Origin: Gorsachius magnificus
Taxonomy: Eukaryota > Chordata > Aves > Pelecaniformes > Ardeidae
Direction of reading: 5' to 3'
Length of the DNA stretch: 64,000 bases
Assembly: GCA_034008185.1 (NCBI GenBank)
Contig: CM067095.1
Span: 2,650,610 to 2,714,609 of the forward strand
How positions within the stretch are numbered: position 1 is the stretch's first letter; each line of letters opens with the position of its first letter. A model generated the notes under the pieces. It searched no databases. It saw only the letters and a program-made list of their open reading frames with translations, and had not been told where the DNA came from. Below, piece after piece: positions 51,001 through 60,994 of this stretch. The position numbers and the translations under genes are program-made.

Positions 51001-53182
51001 GTCAATTTGCTGTTCTACCTGGTTGGGGCCAAAATCTTACAGGCCTAGCACAGGAAGGACTGGTGAAAGGGTAGGCAGGAGTTAGGACGGCATCGGGGAG
51101 GGGGGTTAGGAATTGGTTAAGAAGAGAGGATGGAGCCCTTACAAATGCATGCAGCAAATAAACCAGGATTTTGTATTTCATACAGCTATTTATCCACTTA
51201 CATGACAATAGGAACTGAACACGTAGTAAAGAGACTGAAATCTGCCGCACTGCAATCAGGGTCACAGCAGCAATTTACATCACACTGTGCCACCAACAGG
51301 TCACAAACACACAGCTTGGCAACTGGAGGAGAGATCTAAATTAGAATTAGAATTGGAACTTTACACATTACAGCATGTTCCCTAACACTTTCATTTTTCA
51401 CCCCACCTTATTTTTGACAATGGTCAGAAGTCTATATCCAAATTCACATGCCTTTTTTTTTTTTTTAAAGTGATTTTTAAAAGCCATCTTTTCTGTTACT
51501 TAGCAAATCTATTTGGAACACAATAACAAAACCAAGGGCATACTAAAATCTGATGATGTGTTCCTTGTGAAATAAAAAAAAGCAACTTGAGTTAACAGGA
51601 ATTTTGAAGGTATGAAAATGCACTCAGCTCTGCAGGGAAATAAAAAGAGATACAAACCAAGTACGCTTATCTACTTGTTTCAGCTTATTGGGGAAAAAAA
51701 TTAATTTTGATAGAGCAGTGAGATGTTTACAAGTATTGAGTGTGTCCCAGGGTGCAGCAATATAATTTCCTGATGTGCCAACATAACCATAGTCGACTTC
51801 TTTGAAATTGTATTTTCTCTCTGTCTTTAGATACTGTGAAATATTGTAATAATACAGAAAGTAATCGCTAGCAATATGGTAAACTGTCTCAGTAAAATAC
51901 ATCTGGCAACTTCTTCAAACATTCTTAGGTTTTCAAGTTTCTAAATTCAAAGCATAGGTATTACTCTACTGAACTGTTTAGGAAAGTTGCTCTTTTATAA
52001 TCAATCTAAGCTTAAGAATGGCACAGAATGTAAAAAATTAACACCAGCACTCTAGGCAAGACATTCAAAGAACGTTCCTTTTCATAACTACCGCTTCTTT
52101 TATTTCAACTTGGCTGTTGCCTGTTTCTCTACGGCCTCCTGGATGCTCTCTGACCATCTGAACAGTATCCAGGTATTTCCTGGAATCTCTGAAGTTCTGA
52201 CTGTTCTGTTAGCTGAGTTTAGCACTGGGATCCTTAGCTCACCTTGTAAACAGGACAAGTTTAAACATGGATGATTGGATTGCGCGGTTCTGTCTCTGAG
52301 ATCAGGGATTTAAGTCTCTTTTCCCTAAGGAGGCATGCACTGGGACAACATGTTTAATTTGTCAAGTAGTCTAGGGAAGCTGAACAACACTGGGAAATCA
52401 AAAGTTAAATAAAAGTATACCTGCCAATTAGAAGACAGTGGGAAACACCTTCTGATAGCACAGTAACAAAAATTTGTGATCTATATTGCCATAGCACCGC
52501 TACAGATCCACAGAGCTGGGGATGAAGTAAGAGCCTTGGGGCAAACGGGGTGCACGCATCCAGCTGGGTGTGGAAGTGGAGATTTCCAAGCCCACCCAGG
52601 GAGAAGCTGGGTCCCCTCTGGGAGGCCGAGCTCTGCCCGGTGGGCTCGGGGCAGGGTGCTGGGTGGGCAGAGGAGCCTGCGTGGGCTGGGATCAGCGCAC
52701 CCAGCCCCTGAGGGCTGCACAGGGCCTGCTGAGCCTGAGGAGGCTCCGAGCCTTGGCTGGAGTGGGGTGCTGCTGGAGAGGGGTGCTCAGAGCACCACAG
52801 CCCCGGTAAATCCCCCGGGAACCCCAGGGAGCGGCAGGGCAGCTGCCGCGCAGGCTCATCCCAGTCCCGGGAGGCTGCAACGGGAGCCGGGGGGGGAGGG
52901 ACAAGGACCCAGCGACGACAGGAGGCCCGAGAGAGGCCCTGAGCGAGGGTTCCCTTCGCCAGGAAGGGCCGCCGGTGCCCCGCAGACCCCCACCGGGCAC
53001 CCACCGTCCGTGACCGGGGCCGGCCCGCTGCGGGGCCGCGCCGAGGCGGCAGCACGGGTCTCCGATGGCGCCGCGGGCTCCGCGCTCGGCTCTGCTGCCC
53101 AGAACGGCGGCGGGAGGAGGAGGAGGAGGAGGAGAAGAAGAAGAAGAAGAAGGAAGGCCCTGAGCCTCAGCGCCGCCGCCAT
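38905..53182 (-). CDS. TCTN1: Tectonic-1, ciliary transition-zone protein, 14 coding exons, 572 aa
   Basis: Tectonic-1 is a signal-peptide-bearing component of the MKS/B9 complex at the ciliary transition zone, needed for membrane-protein gating and Hedgehog signalling. Minus-strand exons 1-14: 53005-53182, 51202-51322, 48969-49099, 48117-48283, 47626-47713, 46624-46733, 43557-43577, 43031-43156, 41951-42076, 41485-41567, 40993-41133, 40553-40709, 39388-39513, 38905-39048. They total 1719 bases with every phase consistent. The product has a poly-Leu signal peptide, a Pro/Ala-rich linker, a Cys-rich segment ([17 protein letters not shown]), then the tectonic domain ([42 protein letters not shown]) and the hallmark end PFDFFFPFV. 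It is slightly shorter than the human protein (587 aa as recalled). Intron 10 is AT-AC. TCTN1 diverges from PPTC7 and converges on HVCN1. Confidence 0.97.
39388..39513 (-). CDS. TCTN1: TCTN1 coding exon 13
   Basis: Encodes 42 residues including [19 protein letters not shown]. Acceptor acacttttcag, donor GTATGT, both phase 0. Confidence 0.96.
40553..40709 (-). CDS. TCTN1: TCTN1 coding exon 12
   Basis: Encodes [12 protein letters not shown] through [13 protein letters not shown]. The acceptor is the AG of ccctggaag after a 15-T tract. A second AG 11 bases downstream (ctgcag) would break the frame with exon 11, so the upstream one was chosen. Donor GTGAAA. Confidence 0.93.
40993..41133 (-). CDS. 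TCTN1: TCTN1 coding exon 11 (after AT-AC intron)
   Basis: Encodes [18 protein letters not shown] through SGCKLR, aligning with the conserved tectonic-1 region. Its acceptor is TTAC with an AC end, not AG. The junction restores Gly-Ser-Gly across exons 10 and 11. Donor GTAAGC. Confidence 0.95.
41134..41484 (-). other. TCTN1: TCTN1 intron 10, U12-type AT-AC intron (351 bp)
   Basis: On the minus strand the intron begins ATATCCTTAC, matching the minor-spliceosome 5' consensus, and ends GTTAC. A branch-like TTCCCTTTAAC lies with its branch adenosine 11 bases from the AC. No GT-AG alternative keeps the homologous frame, because no GT exists at the exon 10 boundary. Confidence 0.9.
41485..41567 (-). 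CDS. TCTN1: TCTN1 coding exon 10
   Basis: Encodes [20 protein letters not shown] and RAGFRPQ plus two bases (GG) of the next codon. Acceptor gtttgcattgcag; the donor is the AT of the minor-type intron. Confidence 0.96.
41951..42076 (-). CDS. TCTN1: TCTN1 coding exon 9
   Basis: Encodes 42 residues, [20 protein letters not shown] through QSFEISFTQ. Acceptor tttaattttcag, donor GTAACT, both phase 0. Confidence 0.97.
43031..43156 (-). CDS. TCTN1: TCTN1 coding exon 8
   Basis: Encodes 42 residues, [15 protein letters not shown] through ELCVNIVLG. Acceptor gtttttcag, donor GTAGGT, both phase 0. Confidence 0.96.
43557..43577 (-). CDS. TCTN1: TCTN1 coding exon 7 (21-base microexon)
   Basis: Encodes only VPRSSQM. 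Flanked by a good acceptor (attgtcctctag) and donor (GTAAGT). The position corresponds to VPDSRKK in the human protein as recalled, which supports it as a real, conserved microexon. Confidence 0.9.
43578..46623 (-). other. TCTN1 intron 6 (3.0 kb)
   Basis: The largest TCTN1 intron. No further exon or recognised repeat family is visible. Confidence 0.7.
46624..46733 (-). CDS. TCTN1: TCTN1 coding exon 6
   Basis: Encodes [20 protein letters not shown] through SSSILA. Acceptor cttttttccccag, donor GTAAGT. Confidence 0.95.
47626..47713 (-). CDS. TCTN1: TCTN1 coding exon 5
   Basis: Encodes [17 protein letters not shown] through SWCSDANPA plus one base. Acceptor tttatttggcag, donor GTTAGA. Confidence 0.95.
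48117..48283 (-). CDS. TCTN1: TCTN1 coding exon 4
   Basis: Encodes the end of a Tyr codon and [13 protein letters not shown] through [10 protein letters not shown]. Acceptor atgttttgacag, donor GTAAAT. Confidence 0.95.
48969..49099 (-). CDS. TCTN1: TCTN1 coding exon 3
   Basis: Encodes [20 protein letters not shown] through FCIHATN. Acceptor attgtttgcag, donor GTAAGT. The phase joins exon 2 as an Ile codon and exon 4 as a Tyr codon. Confidence 0.96.
50357..50414. repeat. 29-bp tandem duplication in TCTN1 intron 2
   Basis: The unit starting tttcaaagcaccaagaataa occurs twice, head to tail and identical. It looks like a recent local duplication. Confidence 0.9.
51202..51322 (-). CDS. TCTN1: TCTN1 coding exon 2 (Cys-rich)
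   Basis: Encodes [20 protein letters not shown] and [19 protein letters not shown], the cysteine-rich N-terminal segment of tectonics. Acceptor tctctcctccag, donor GTAAGT. Confidence 0.97.
53005..53182 (-). CDS. TCTN1: TCTN1 coding exon 1
   Basis: Encodes residues 1-59: a signal peptide with 13 consecutive leucines (residues 11-23), then a Pro/Ala/Ser-rich stretch ending GPAPVTD. The start codon has a strong context (gtcaccATGG). Donor GTGGGT. Confidence 0.95.
53112..53156. repeat. TCTN1: Trinucleotide microsatellite (AGG/AAG) in TCTN1 exon 1
   Basis: On the coding strand this is (CTT)6(CTC)7, giving 13 leucines in the signal-peptide core. Slippage here would alter signal-peptide length without shifting the frame. 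Confidence 0.95.
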
Positions 53183-53218
53183 GGTGACCGCTCCCGGGCC
53201 GCCCCTAGCAACGACGCG

Positions 53219-53231
53219 GTTACCGGGGAAC
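53219..53231 (+). promoter_or_regulatory. RFX X-box-like motif upstream of TCTN1
   Basis: GTTACCGGGGAAC matches the palindromic X-box (GTNRCC, spacer, RGYAAC) except for one base in the second half-site. It lies 37 bases from the TCTN1 ATG. A further half-site AGCAAC is at 53207-53212. RFX factors drive many ciliary genes; binding here is inferred. Confidence 0.55.
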
Positions 53232-53236
53232 GCGGA

Positions 53237-53284
53237 GCATCACGGGAAGGGCGCGTTCCGCCCCACCCCGGGGCATCACGGGAA
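53237..53284 (+). promoter_or_regulatory. Paired 12-base motif GCATCACGGGAA in TCTN1 promoter
   Basis: Identical 12-mers at 53237-53248 and 53273-53284. They resemble part of the ZNF143-type element GCATGCTGGGAA, though not exactly. Duplication suggests selection or local copying; the bound factor is unknown. Confidence 0.4.
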
Positions 53285-53339
53285 ATAAGAGGGGCTGCGG
53301 CCGCGGGGCGCCATGGGAAGGGGGCGGGGGTATGGCGGG

Positions 53340-53430
53340 TTCTGGTGAGGCCGGGCCAGGCTAGGCCTGGCCTTGGCAGGTTCTGGTGAGGCCGGGCCAG
53401 GCCAGGCCTTGGTGAGGCCGGGCCGGGCTC
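53340..53430. repeat. Imperfect GC-rich tandem repeat
   Basis: The unit TCTGGTGAGGCCGGGCCAGG occurs at 53341 and 53382 (period 41). A shorter related copy, GGTGAGGCCGGGCC, is at 53411. It lies in the CpG island upstream of TCTN1. Confidence 0.8.
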
Positions 53431-53560
53431 GGCCCTGGCTGCCATCTCCCGTCACCCTCGGCCTGCCTTAGCGTGGGGAGGCTTGGGGTGAGGCCATGCA
53501 CTGGGCCTTTGGCTGGACGTGGCCTCCTGTGAGGCCGCCCCGCTTGCCTCGCCGCTGCCG

Positions 53561-56500
53561 TCGTGGTGGTCTGAGGCGTCCACTTGAGCCACCCAGCCCC
53601 CTCAGAAACAGCCCAGCGTGACGGTAATCCGGGTGTCAGCGGCTCCTCACTGACACAGGAAAATGTTTTAAGGTGTAGTCACCTAAAAGTAAGCCACGTA
53701 CACGGTTTGGGCAAAAATGCTACTGGAAGGCCCCACGCAAAAAGCCACATGTGGGGAATGGCCACTTGGGAGCTGTAAAAACCTGTGCTTAGCATGTTTT
53801 TGCAGCTTTGTTTTTAGTAATCTGCTTTTCTTAAAAGTCTTACTGATTTATTTCTCCCTTTAGAATTGCTGTGGGTCCTTAATGCTCAGTGTGCATATTT
53901 GTTAACTAATCTTGTTAGTAATCTTGAAATATATACAGGTATTTTTATCCTAATTTGGAAAAACTGAGCTAGAGAGTGACTAAATGACCAAGGTACCTTA
54001 AGGTTATCTTAAAAATGTTGACATCCAGGCTTCAGTTCCAACCAAGAGATGACTTTTTAAAAAAAGATAAACTTGCTGAAGTCTGTGCACTGTGTTATCT
54101 GATCAAAAGCAACTTTACATTTGTTCCTGTATCAAACTGATGTACATCGTTACACAGTGTTTCTTCTCTTTCTGACCAGGTTCAAGTCTATTCTGAAGGG
54201 GAGCTGACAAAAGCTTTAAGACTGCAAGAGGGCATGTTCTTTTTTATGTTTAATACACTTGACTGCTCTCCATGCCAGTCACAACATCTGAACAGCGCAA
54301 CTTCGCGCCAGCATGCAAATTTAGCATGTTGGAGATGTTCTTGCTTCTTCTGTTGAAAACTGAAATAATTCCGCAGCGCACACGGCGTCTTTGTAATTTC
54401 TTCACACTGTCCTCGGCTGCACAAGAGCCAATTATTCGCAAAGGTGTTGATGAGTTATGCAAGACAGACTATTGTCTGCCTCACAGAGAACGAGGCTACC
54501 AAGGACATTTGATATTATCAAAGAGTTGGTAACTTAGGATGGGTTTGAAATAGCTCCCTATCACGTGGCAAAATCCTGGAGTCATCCTTCCCCATGGAAA
54601 CACCTCGTTCTTCTAAGGACACGGTAACATGAAGGTGAGAATCCAGTGTATTCCTCTGTGTGCCTCACGTGCAATAATGGTCTCACCTGGGTCTCCATTC
54701 TGCATTCCTTCCGTTAAAGCGAATGTAACCCAAAGTTACGTGTTTGCCTTCTTCCTTGGGGAAGAAAAGCTGATGTGTTTAGTCTCTTTGTTTCTTTGCT
54801 GTTTCTGAGATTATTTTGATTCTGTTGGAAACATTCATGCATTTCCTTTCAACAAGGTCTCCTAAATGATGTTACTAGCGTTGGGGGTTTTTTTCAGCCT
54901 GAAGAGTAGCAGTAACTTCAAGTACACTTCCATTTTGAAAAATGACTGTAAAAATGTCATCGTAGGACTCCTTTTTGCTTCTCACTAAGGCTGTGCCAGG
55001 ACTGGCTGCAGCTGTAGAAGAGAATATGTGCCTATAGTTGGAGGAAATCATGTGAACCTGTAAAAAGCAGAATCTTTCGTTGTCCCACAGCAGAGAAATG
55101 TGTTGACTTTGCCAATTTACTCACTTAGATTTGAATATTCGTTGCTATGTTCAGGACAGATATTGCTGCACTATGGAAACTCTAGTGTCTTTGGCCCTGC
55201 TTAATAAAGCAGATAGGCACAGGTTGTAGAAGTCAGACGAGGATCTGTTTACAGCTAGCAGAGTCAGACATCTTGCAGCTTCAAGAAGGAGATGGCCTTG
55301 GGCAGGGAACAGTCTCGTATGTAACGGAGGCTTCTTTTCCTGCCTGTTAAAAGGCAAGCGAAACTCTTTACTTTTGTCACTATTAAGTGAGTGAAGTTTT
55401 CGTATCCTTTTCCTTGAGGGAAAGTAAAACAGATTTTGGAGTTTTACTTCTAGTTGCTGTGGCCCGGGTTTGAGTATGTGGCTGCTTTCTCTTTCGCTGC
55501 CAAGTGTCTGAGATCAGACATCTTTCTGGGTGAAGCTGACTTAGGGGCTTAAGGTCCCTTGAACTTCCTTGATGAATCTCCTGTACGCTACATATGGTCA
55601 GTTAACAAGGATGAAGATGTTTCTCCTACCTAGAAGTCCTGCAAATTTTGAAACTTGGAATTTAGTTTGCAGGCTTGGAGGGAGAGTGCTGCTTAGTTTA
55701 TTATTTATCATCATTGGTCGTATTCTGTCTTCTGTATCGCTCATCCAACTGCAGTGTCATGAGATAAGCTAATTAATATTGAAGCACCCCTACTTTACCG
55801 CATTAAAAAGGGCTGTTGGCAATGCAGAAGGGAAGATACAATTTCGTATGTTCTTTTTACATCCAGAATTACTTTGCAAAGCTGATGGTGCACAGAGGAC
55901 CAGACTCCTCGATGAAAACCAAGCCTTGCTGAAATCTGCGAGCTCTTCCCAAGCACAGATTGCACCCTGAAAGCATGTGGGCAGGAGCTGGATGAATAAG
56001 GAGGTATTATTTCTTACTGCATCTACCATTGAAATAGAATAGGTTTGGGCAACTGTTCAATAGCAAAGTATAGTGTAATTAATCTGCTTTTCTTATGACC
56101 TTTTTTTTTTTTTCCAGAAGTAAGTTAGGGCTTTACTGAGAGCAACAGTTCACCTAAACCCATCTCCAATGCTTGCTGTAAAAGAAGAATAGGATGAACA
56201 TAGCTGTTGTGTCACTTCAGTTTCTTCTTTATTAGTGTTTAAGTGACTAACTCTGAATTCCTTAACTGTAGGATGTGATAGTTCAGTAGTCTTGATGCCT
56301 TTCTGGCAATATATGCACACAAACAGAATGCAGTAAGTAAGGTCCCTGCAGAAAGGAATGTAAAGAAAATAGAAAATACAGAGAAGAAAGGCAAGACAAA
56401 AGCCAAGTATAAGAAAAAACACTTGAAAAACACCACCACCACAAAAAAACACCCTTGTGTTAGACTTCTGAAGCAGGTTCCAAAGAGCACACTCTACAGT

Positions 56501-59500
56501 GTGTAGGACAAGATCAGGACATTCATAAATAATACATGTTCTCCATCACGGAGATTTTAATTTATCCTATCAACATGAACTGATTAATAATTAAAAAGGG
56601 CACTGTGATCCTCATGTGGGAGGTCCTTTAATTGAAAATTTAAGCAGTTTAAGATATAGTAGATTGCTGTCTATTAAAAAAATATATGTTAAGGGATTTA
56701 CTGTATTACTATTTTAATTATATTTTAAGCAGCAAGATTTTGATGTGCATTTAAGCATGATAGCGTGGCATTTGCAATCCAAACATTGCAGGATTAAGTC
56801 CCATCAAGTACAGTAAAACTAGGGGAAGTAACTGATTATAAACACAAACAAAATTAACACAGATGTCTTTTATTAAATGCTAAGACTAAGCAAAAGCACT
56901 GCTTAGATTTCAGTTTCTCTCATCCAAGCTTATTTTAATAATTCAGTTAAGTTTAAATTTTTAACTGCATAGCTTTCACCACAGCCCTTCCCTTTTAAAA
57001 TTACTTGAGATTTGAATAATTTAATTACCTTTACACACACAACATTATTGCTGTTCCTCAGAACAAAAGATGCTAGAGTTTTCAGAATAGTGCCCCAATA
57101 CCTGTCCCGAACATAGCTACGAATACGCAAATCTAACTGAGCAAACTTGTAAAGTCAACATGTTTCTCTGCAATGGGTCAATGACAGAGATTCTACACGT
57201 ATCCTTTTTGATTAAACAGTTTAATTTTATTTTTGGACATTTAAACTAACTCAGGGTAGAATTAGCTTAATATCCATGGTCTTCATAAATTATGATGGAC
57301 AGTCCAAGCTATTTGTTGGCAGAGTGTGTGCTGCCCTTTCTGAACACACTGTGTACAAGGCGCTTAACTGACTCTGTTTTTAGTGTTAGGAAGTTCTTAG
57401 TAATAAAAAAAAAAGCTCAGCGGGGTTACTATCATGAAAGAGCTTCTCTAGGAAGTGGTATAATTCCTGTTACTTTAAACTTTTCAAATGAGGAGAAAAT
57501 CCTAAGAGGAAACAGTTTTGTACGTGCATTACTTGATCTAAATATGTATTTTCAGCTTGGTGCATTCAAAACAATTTTACCACTGACCAAAATTCAGTCG
57601 CCATTAAACTACAATTATTTTGTATTTTATAGAGAAGCTGGATGACTTTGGTGAGGTTCTAAAGGAATTGAGGGACTGAGGTTCTAAAGAATTCAGGGAG
57701 AAACTGATATACAAAATAAATTGGCTTCCAGGATTTCAGACAGCTAGGATTGGGGAGGTCCTAGTTCCCCATTCTGAGATGGTGATCTTCTGGCTCTGCA
57801 TCTTCTCTTGACTCTTCCACGTGGAGAAGTCTGGTATCGTTGTCTTTTTCATGTTAGTTTTCTGTTTGATGCTAACTATGCTGTCTGAACTTCCTCATCT
57901 TTTCAAGGCAAACATTGGTTTTGCTCTGTGACAGATCACTTTAAAAATTTAAGTGGACAGGCATTTAGAGTCAAAACAAAGTCAAATAAGGCTGAAATAA
58001 ACTGCATTCTGGTCTAGCACAACATTAGCCCTTAAATAAATAGTGAGAAGCCTGGGCTGTCTCTGTACAGCAGATGGCATTACAGGTAGTGTTTATCATA
58101 CTCCAATCCCAAGGCTAAGATAGTAGGGAGGGAGGATTGACGTCAGCTCCAAGTGAATCAGTCTTAATACAAACTGAAAAACTGCTTGTGCCTTCAACAG
58201 TTGATTACATTGTACAGCACTTCTGCTTAGCGCTCCCTGGTGCGTTTGTTGGTCTGTCTGAGCAGGCTGAGCAGGAGGAGTTCATTTCGTTTTGCGGCTT
58301 AAATGAACTGATGTAAATGGATCTTGGACTTTGAGGTGGGAAGATTCCACCCAGCTGCAGTAACCAGGGGGATGCCCTTTGCCCCAGTTTTTGTGCCAAA
58401 TTTGTGCATTCGAGAATTTTAAACAAATATCACTTGGCAGGATATCGACCCTCGGTGTACAAGAATAATACTCAGTGAGAGAGCAGGGCACGTACTGGGA
58501 GGGATTTACAGGGAGATCAACCAGGACTGCTACTGAACAGTGGGGAAAAACCAATTCTGTCCTGTTTCACTAAAAATGGTGGTGGTTTGCCTCAAGGGAG
58601 CAGAGTGATCCTCTGAATGAAAACCAATAGGAATTTTTCATCTGGGTACGGCATCATCGTGCAGGAGTGAAAGAATTCAGCCATGGTTACTAATTACCAT
58701 GTAAATGATGTAGGCTTCCTTGGCTGTCTGGGCAGACCTGGGTGGGTGACCAGGGATGGGGGAGTATGAACTGCTCACGGTATGCCTCGGCTTGGGAGCC
58801 CATACCGGAACACCGAGTCATGCTCTGCCAATCTGTTTGAGAAACTCGGTACGAGCACAAGACTCTCAATCTGATCAGCAAAGGGGTACAGAGAGCGTCC
58901 CGTCCAGCTCTGGGAAACACGTCGTGATGAGGCATGGGGAACTCGGGTTTAGCTGGAAGTGTGGTGGGGGATCACAGGTTGAGAAGCAACTCATGCCCAG
59001 CCCACTGCAGGACCCATCACCTTGCACTAACCGGAGCTGCCTCAGGGCACCCTGGCACTGTAGGCAGTATTGAAATCTGCTTCGTTAAAAATAAAGGGGT
59101 TTGGCCAGGCTGGACTTACTGTAGAAGAGACCTGGATAAGAAGGAGGAAAAATGAGAGGAGGGAAAAAATGACTTGGTGGGGGAAAATCTGAAAATAATG
59201 TGCTTCCCTTTCCTGCTAGAGATATGGGAGGGGGTGAGGCAGCAATGTTTGCTGCTGGGGAGAGCTATCTTGCAAGTACTGTTTGTCGTCTTGCACACCC
59301 CAATGGGCCTTGGCAGCAGCAGCACGCCCTTCTCTCCAGCATGTTGGCAAATTTGGCTGTGTGGCAGTTTCCTAATTCACCAGGGCTGAGCCTGGGCTGC
59401 TCTTTATGTTCCCTGCGCTTTCCTTCTCCCCATTCCAACAGGCAGATTAATATTTTAATAAGTTTGGATACAATTTCAGCTTTAGGTGGGAAATTTCCAT

Positions 59501-60390
59501 GCATTGCTTAAGCCTTTAGCAGTTTAACAACGATGTCTCTGTCAAGATACACAGCGAGCGAAATGCCTACTGTCTCTTAATGCTTTTATAATGACCTGCT
59601 TTAATAATGTTCCCCGTGGGTTGGGTCCGTGGAGCATGCCGCACAGCTTTTCCTTTCACGCGAGTCCATTTGGGGTTCAGGTTTCACACCTGCCTCCGCT
59701 TTATTTACACCCGTCTGTTTTGTTATTTTACATCTCTCAGGTTAAATAACCCAGCAGCAGCCTCTTTACGCGTGGGTGCGCGCGCAAGCGTTAGACTTCA
59801 CACACGTCGTGCAGAGCTACCTGCTAAGAACTTCCAAAGGGACGAGCCATTTTGCACGCCCACAAGCAGCACGGAAAACCGAGCTGCAGGAGATAAGGAA
59901 TCGGGGCTTTTTGAACATGGTGGGCCCTTAGCATTGATGTCTTTGAAGTTGTTGAGGTCTTTGAAGTTGTCTGGGGGGGACACACACACACACACACCTC
60001 TGACAGCCGGCTCACTGCTTTTGGATCACGCTCAGCTGTAATTAAAATAATTTCAGTGGGTTTTGTGCGGTGACTGCGGACCATGGCCTTCTCATGAGGG
60101 TTTTGTTTAGCATCTCCTGTCCCTTACCCAAAATGGATTAATGTTCTGCGCTTTCATGGATTTCCACAGCAACCACACAAACGCCACGTGCCGTAATGAG
60201 CTGCCTCTATCCCTAACTGCACCCCGCCAGGGAAAACAGGAGGAGTTGTCCTTTAAAAATAAAATTTTGTGCGGTATGACTCACACCACCGCCCTTAATA
60301 GCCAGAAAGTACGAACGGCCACCCCGTCCCTTCGAGGTATTTGGGGCACGCGAGACATGCGGCCTGATATGGGCGTGGAGAGCAAGTATC
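53561..60390. other. Intergenic region between TCTN1 and PPTC7
   Basis: No coding gene is recognised. A stretch at 54170-54540 has a splice-acceptor-like start and unusually high CpG for its surroundings. Simple tracts include a near-duplicated 25-base unit at 57646-57700, an 18-bp tandem at 59939-59974 and (AC)9 at 59980-59997. Confidence 0.5.
59939..59997. repeat. 18-bp tandem duplication followed by (AC)9
   Basis: GTCTTTGAAGTTGTTGAG is followed by a near copy ending GTCTGG, then a G run and nine AC dinucleotides. Ordinary simple sequence. Confidence 0.85.
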
Positions 60391-60743
60391 TGGGTTAGGC
60401 GCAGCCTCGCTTGCCCGGCTGTTGAAAACGTAATTGCAGTAATTACAGCTGAAACGGCAGCGGGCCGGGGATCCGGCCCCCGGCCCCTCCGTCCCGCACC
60501 TCTGAGAGCCGAGGCTGGGAGGGTGGGGGGGGGGGCACAACGGGGAGGGGGGGGCCCGCTCGGTGTCGCCGCCGCGGGGGCTGCCGGGGCGGCCCGGAGC
60601 CGCCCGCGTTATTGTTCCGCAACATGCAAATGAGGCGCGGCGGGGCCGGCTGCGCAAGCGCGCTGGGGTGGGGCGGGGCTGACCTCGCCGCCCGCCCGCT
60701 CGCTGGCTCGCCGAGCGCCGGGGCCTCAGCACGCGCGGCGAAG

Positions 60744-60800
60744 ATGGCGGCCGCGGCCGGCGGGGTGCGGGGGCAGCGCAGCGGGAACCGCCGGCTCTGA
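60744..60800 (+). other. Possible upstream ORF in PPTC7 leader, 18 codons
   Basis: ATG within the YY1 motif, with A at -3 and G at +4, opens [18 protein letters not shown] and stops at TGA 195 bases before the main start. It would be transcribed only if the start site lies upstream of 60744. Confidence 0.45.
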
Positions 60801-60994
60801 CCGGGCCACCCCACGGCGCGGCGGGAGGGCGCCCGGAGGCCTTCGCGGGGCAGCGCCGGCCGGCGGGGTCTGAGGCAGGCCAGCCGGCGGGCAGGGGAAG
60901 GCTGGCTCCCTGCGGCGGGCGCTCGCAGGTCAGGAGGCGGCTGCGCCGGTGGCTCCCTGCGTTCCTGGCTCTCGGCTGCTGGGCGCCCCACGCC

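Larger units (their letters stand above)
52570..53560. promoter_or_regulatory. TCTN1: CpG-island promoter of TCTN1
   Basis: Dense CpG region around TCTN1 exon 1. Immediately upstream of the minus-strand ATG it holds an X-box-like element, two identical 12-base motifs and GC-rich tandem repeats. It may also drive a plus-strand transcript, but none is evident. Confidence 0.75.

Noticed and set aside
52476..53288. 270-codon plus-strand frame across the TCTN1 promoter
   Set aside because: It is antisense to TCTN1 exon 1, compositionally biased, and its Arg run is the complement of the trinucleotide repeat.
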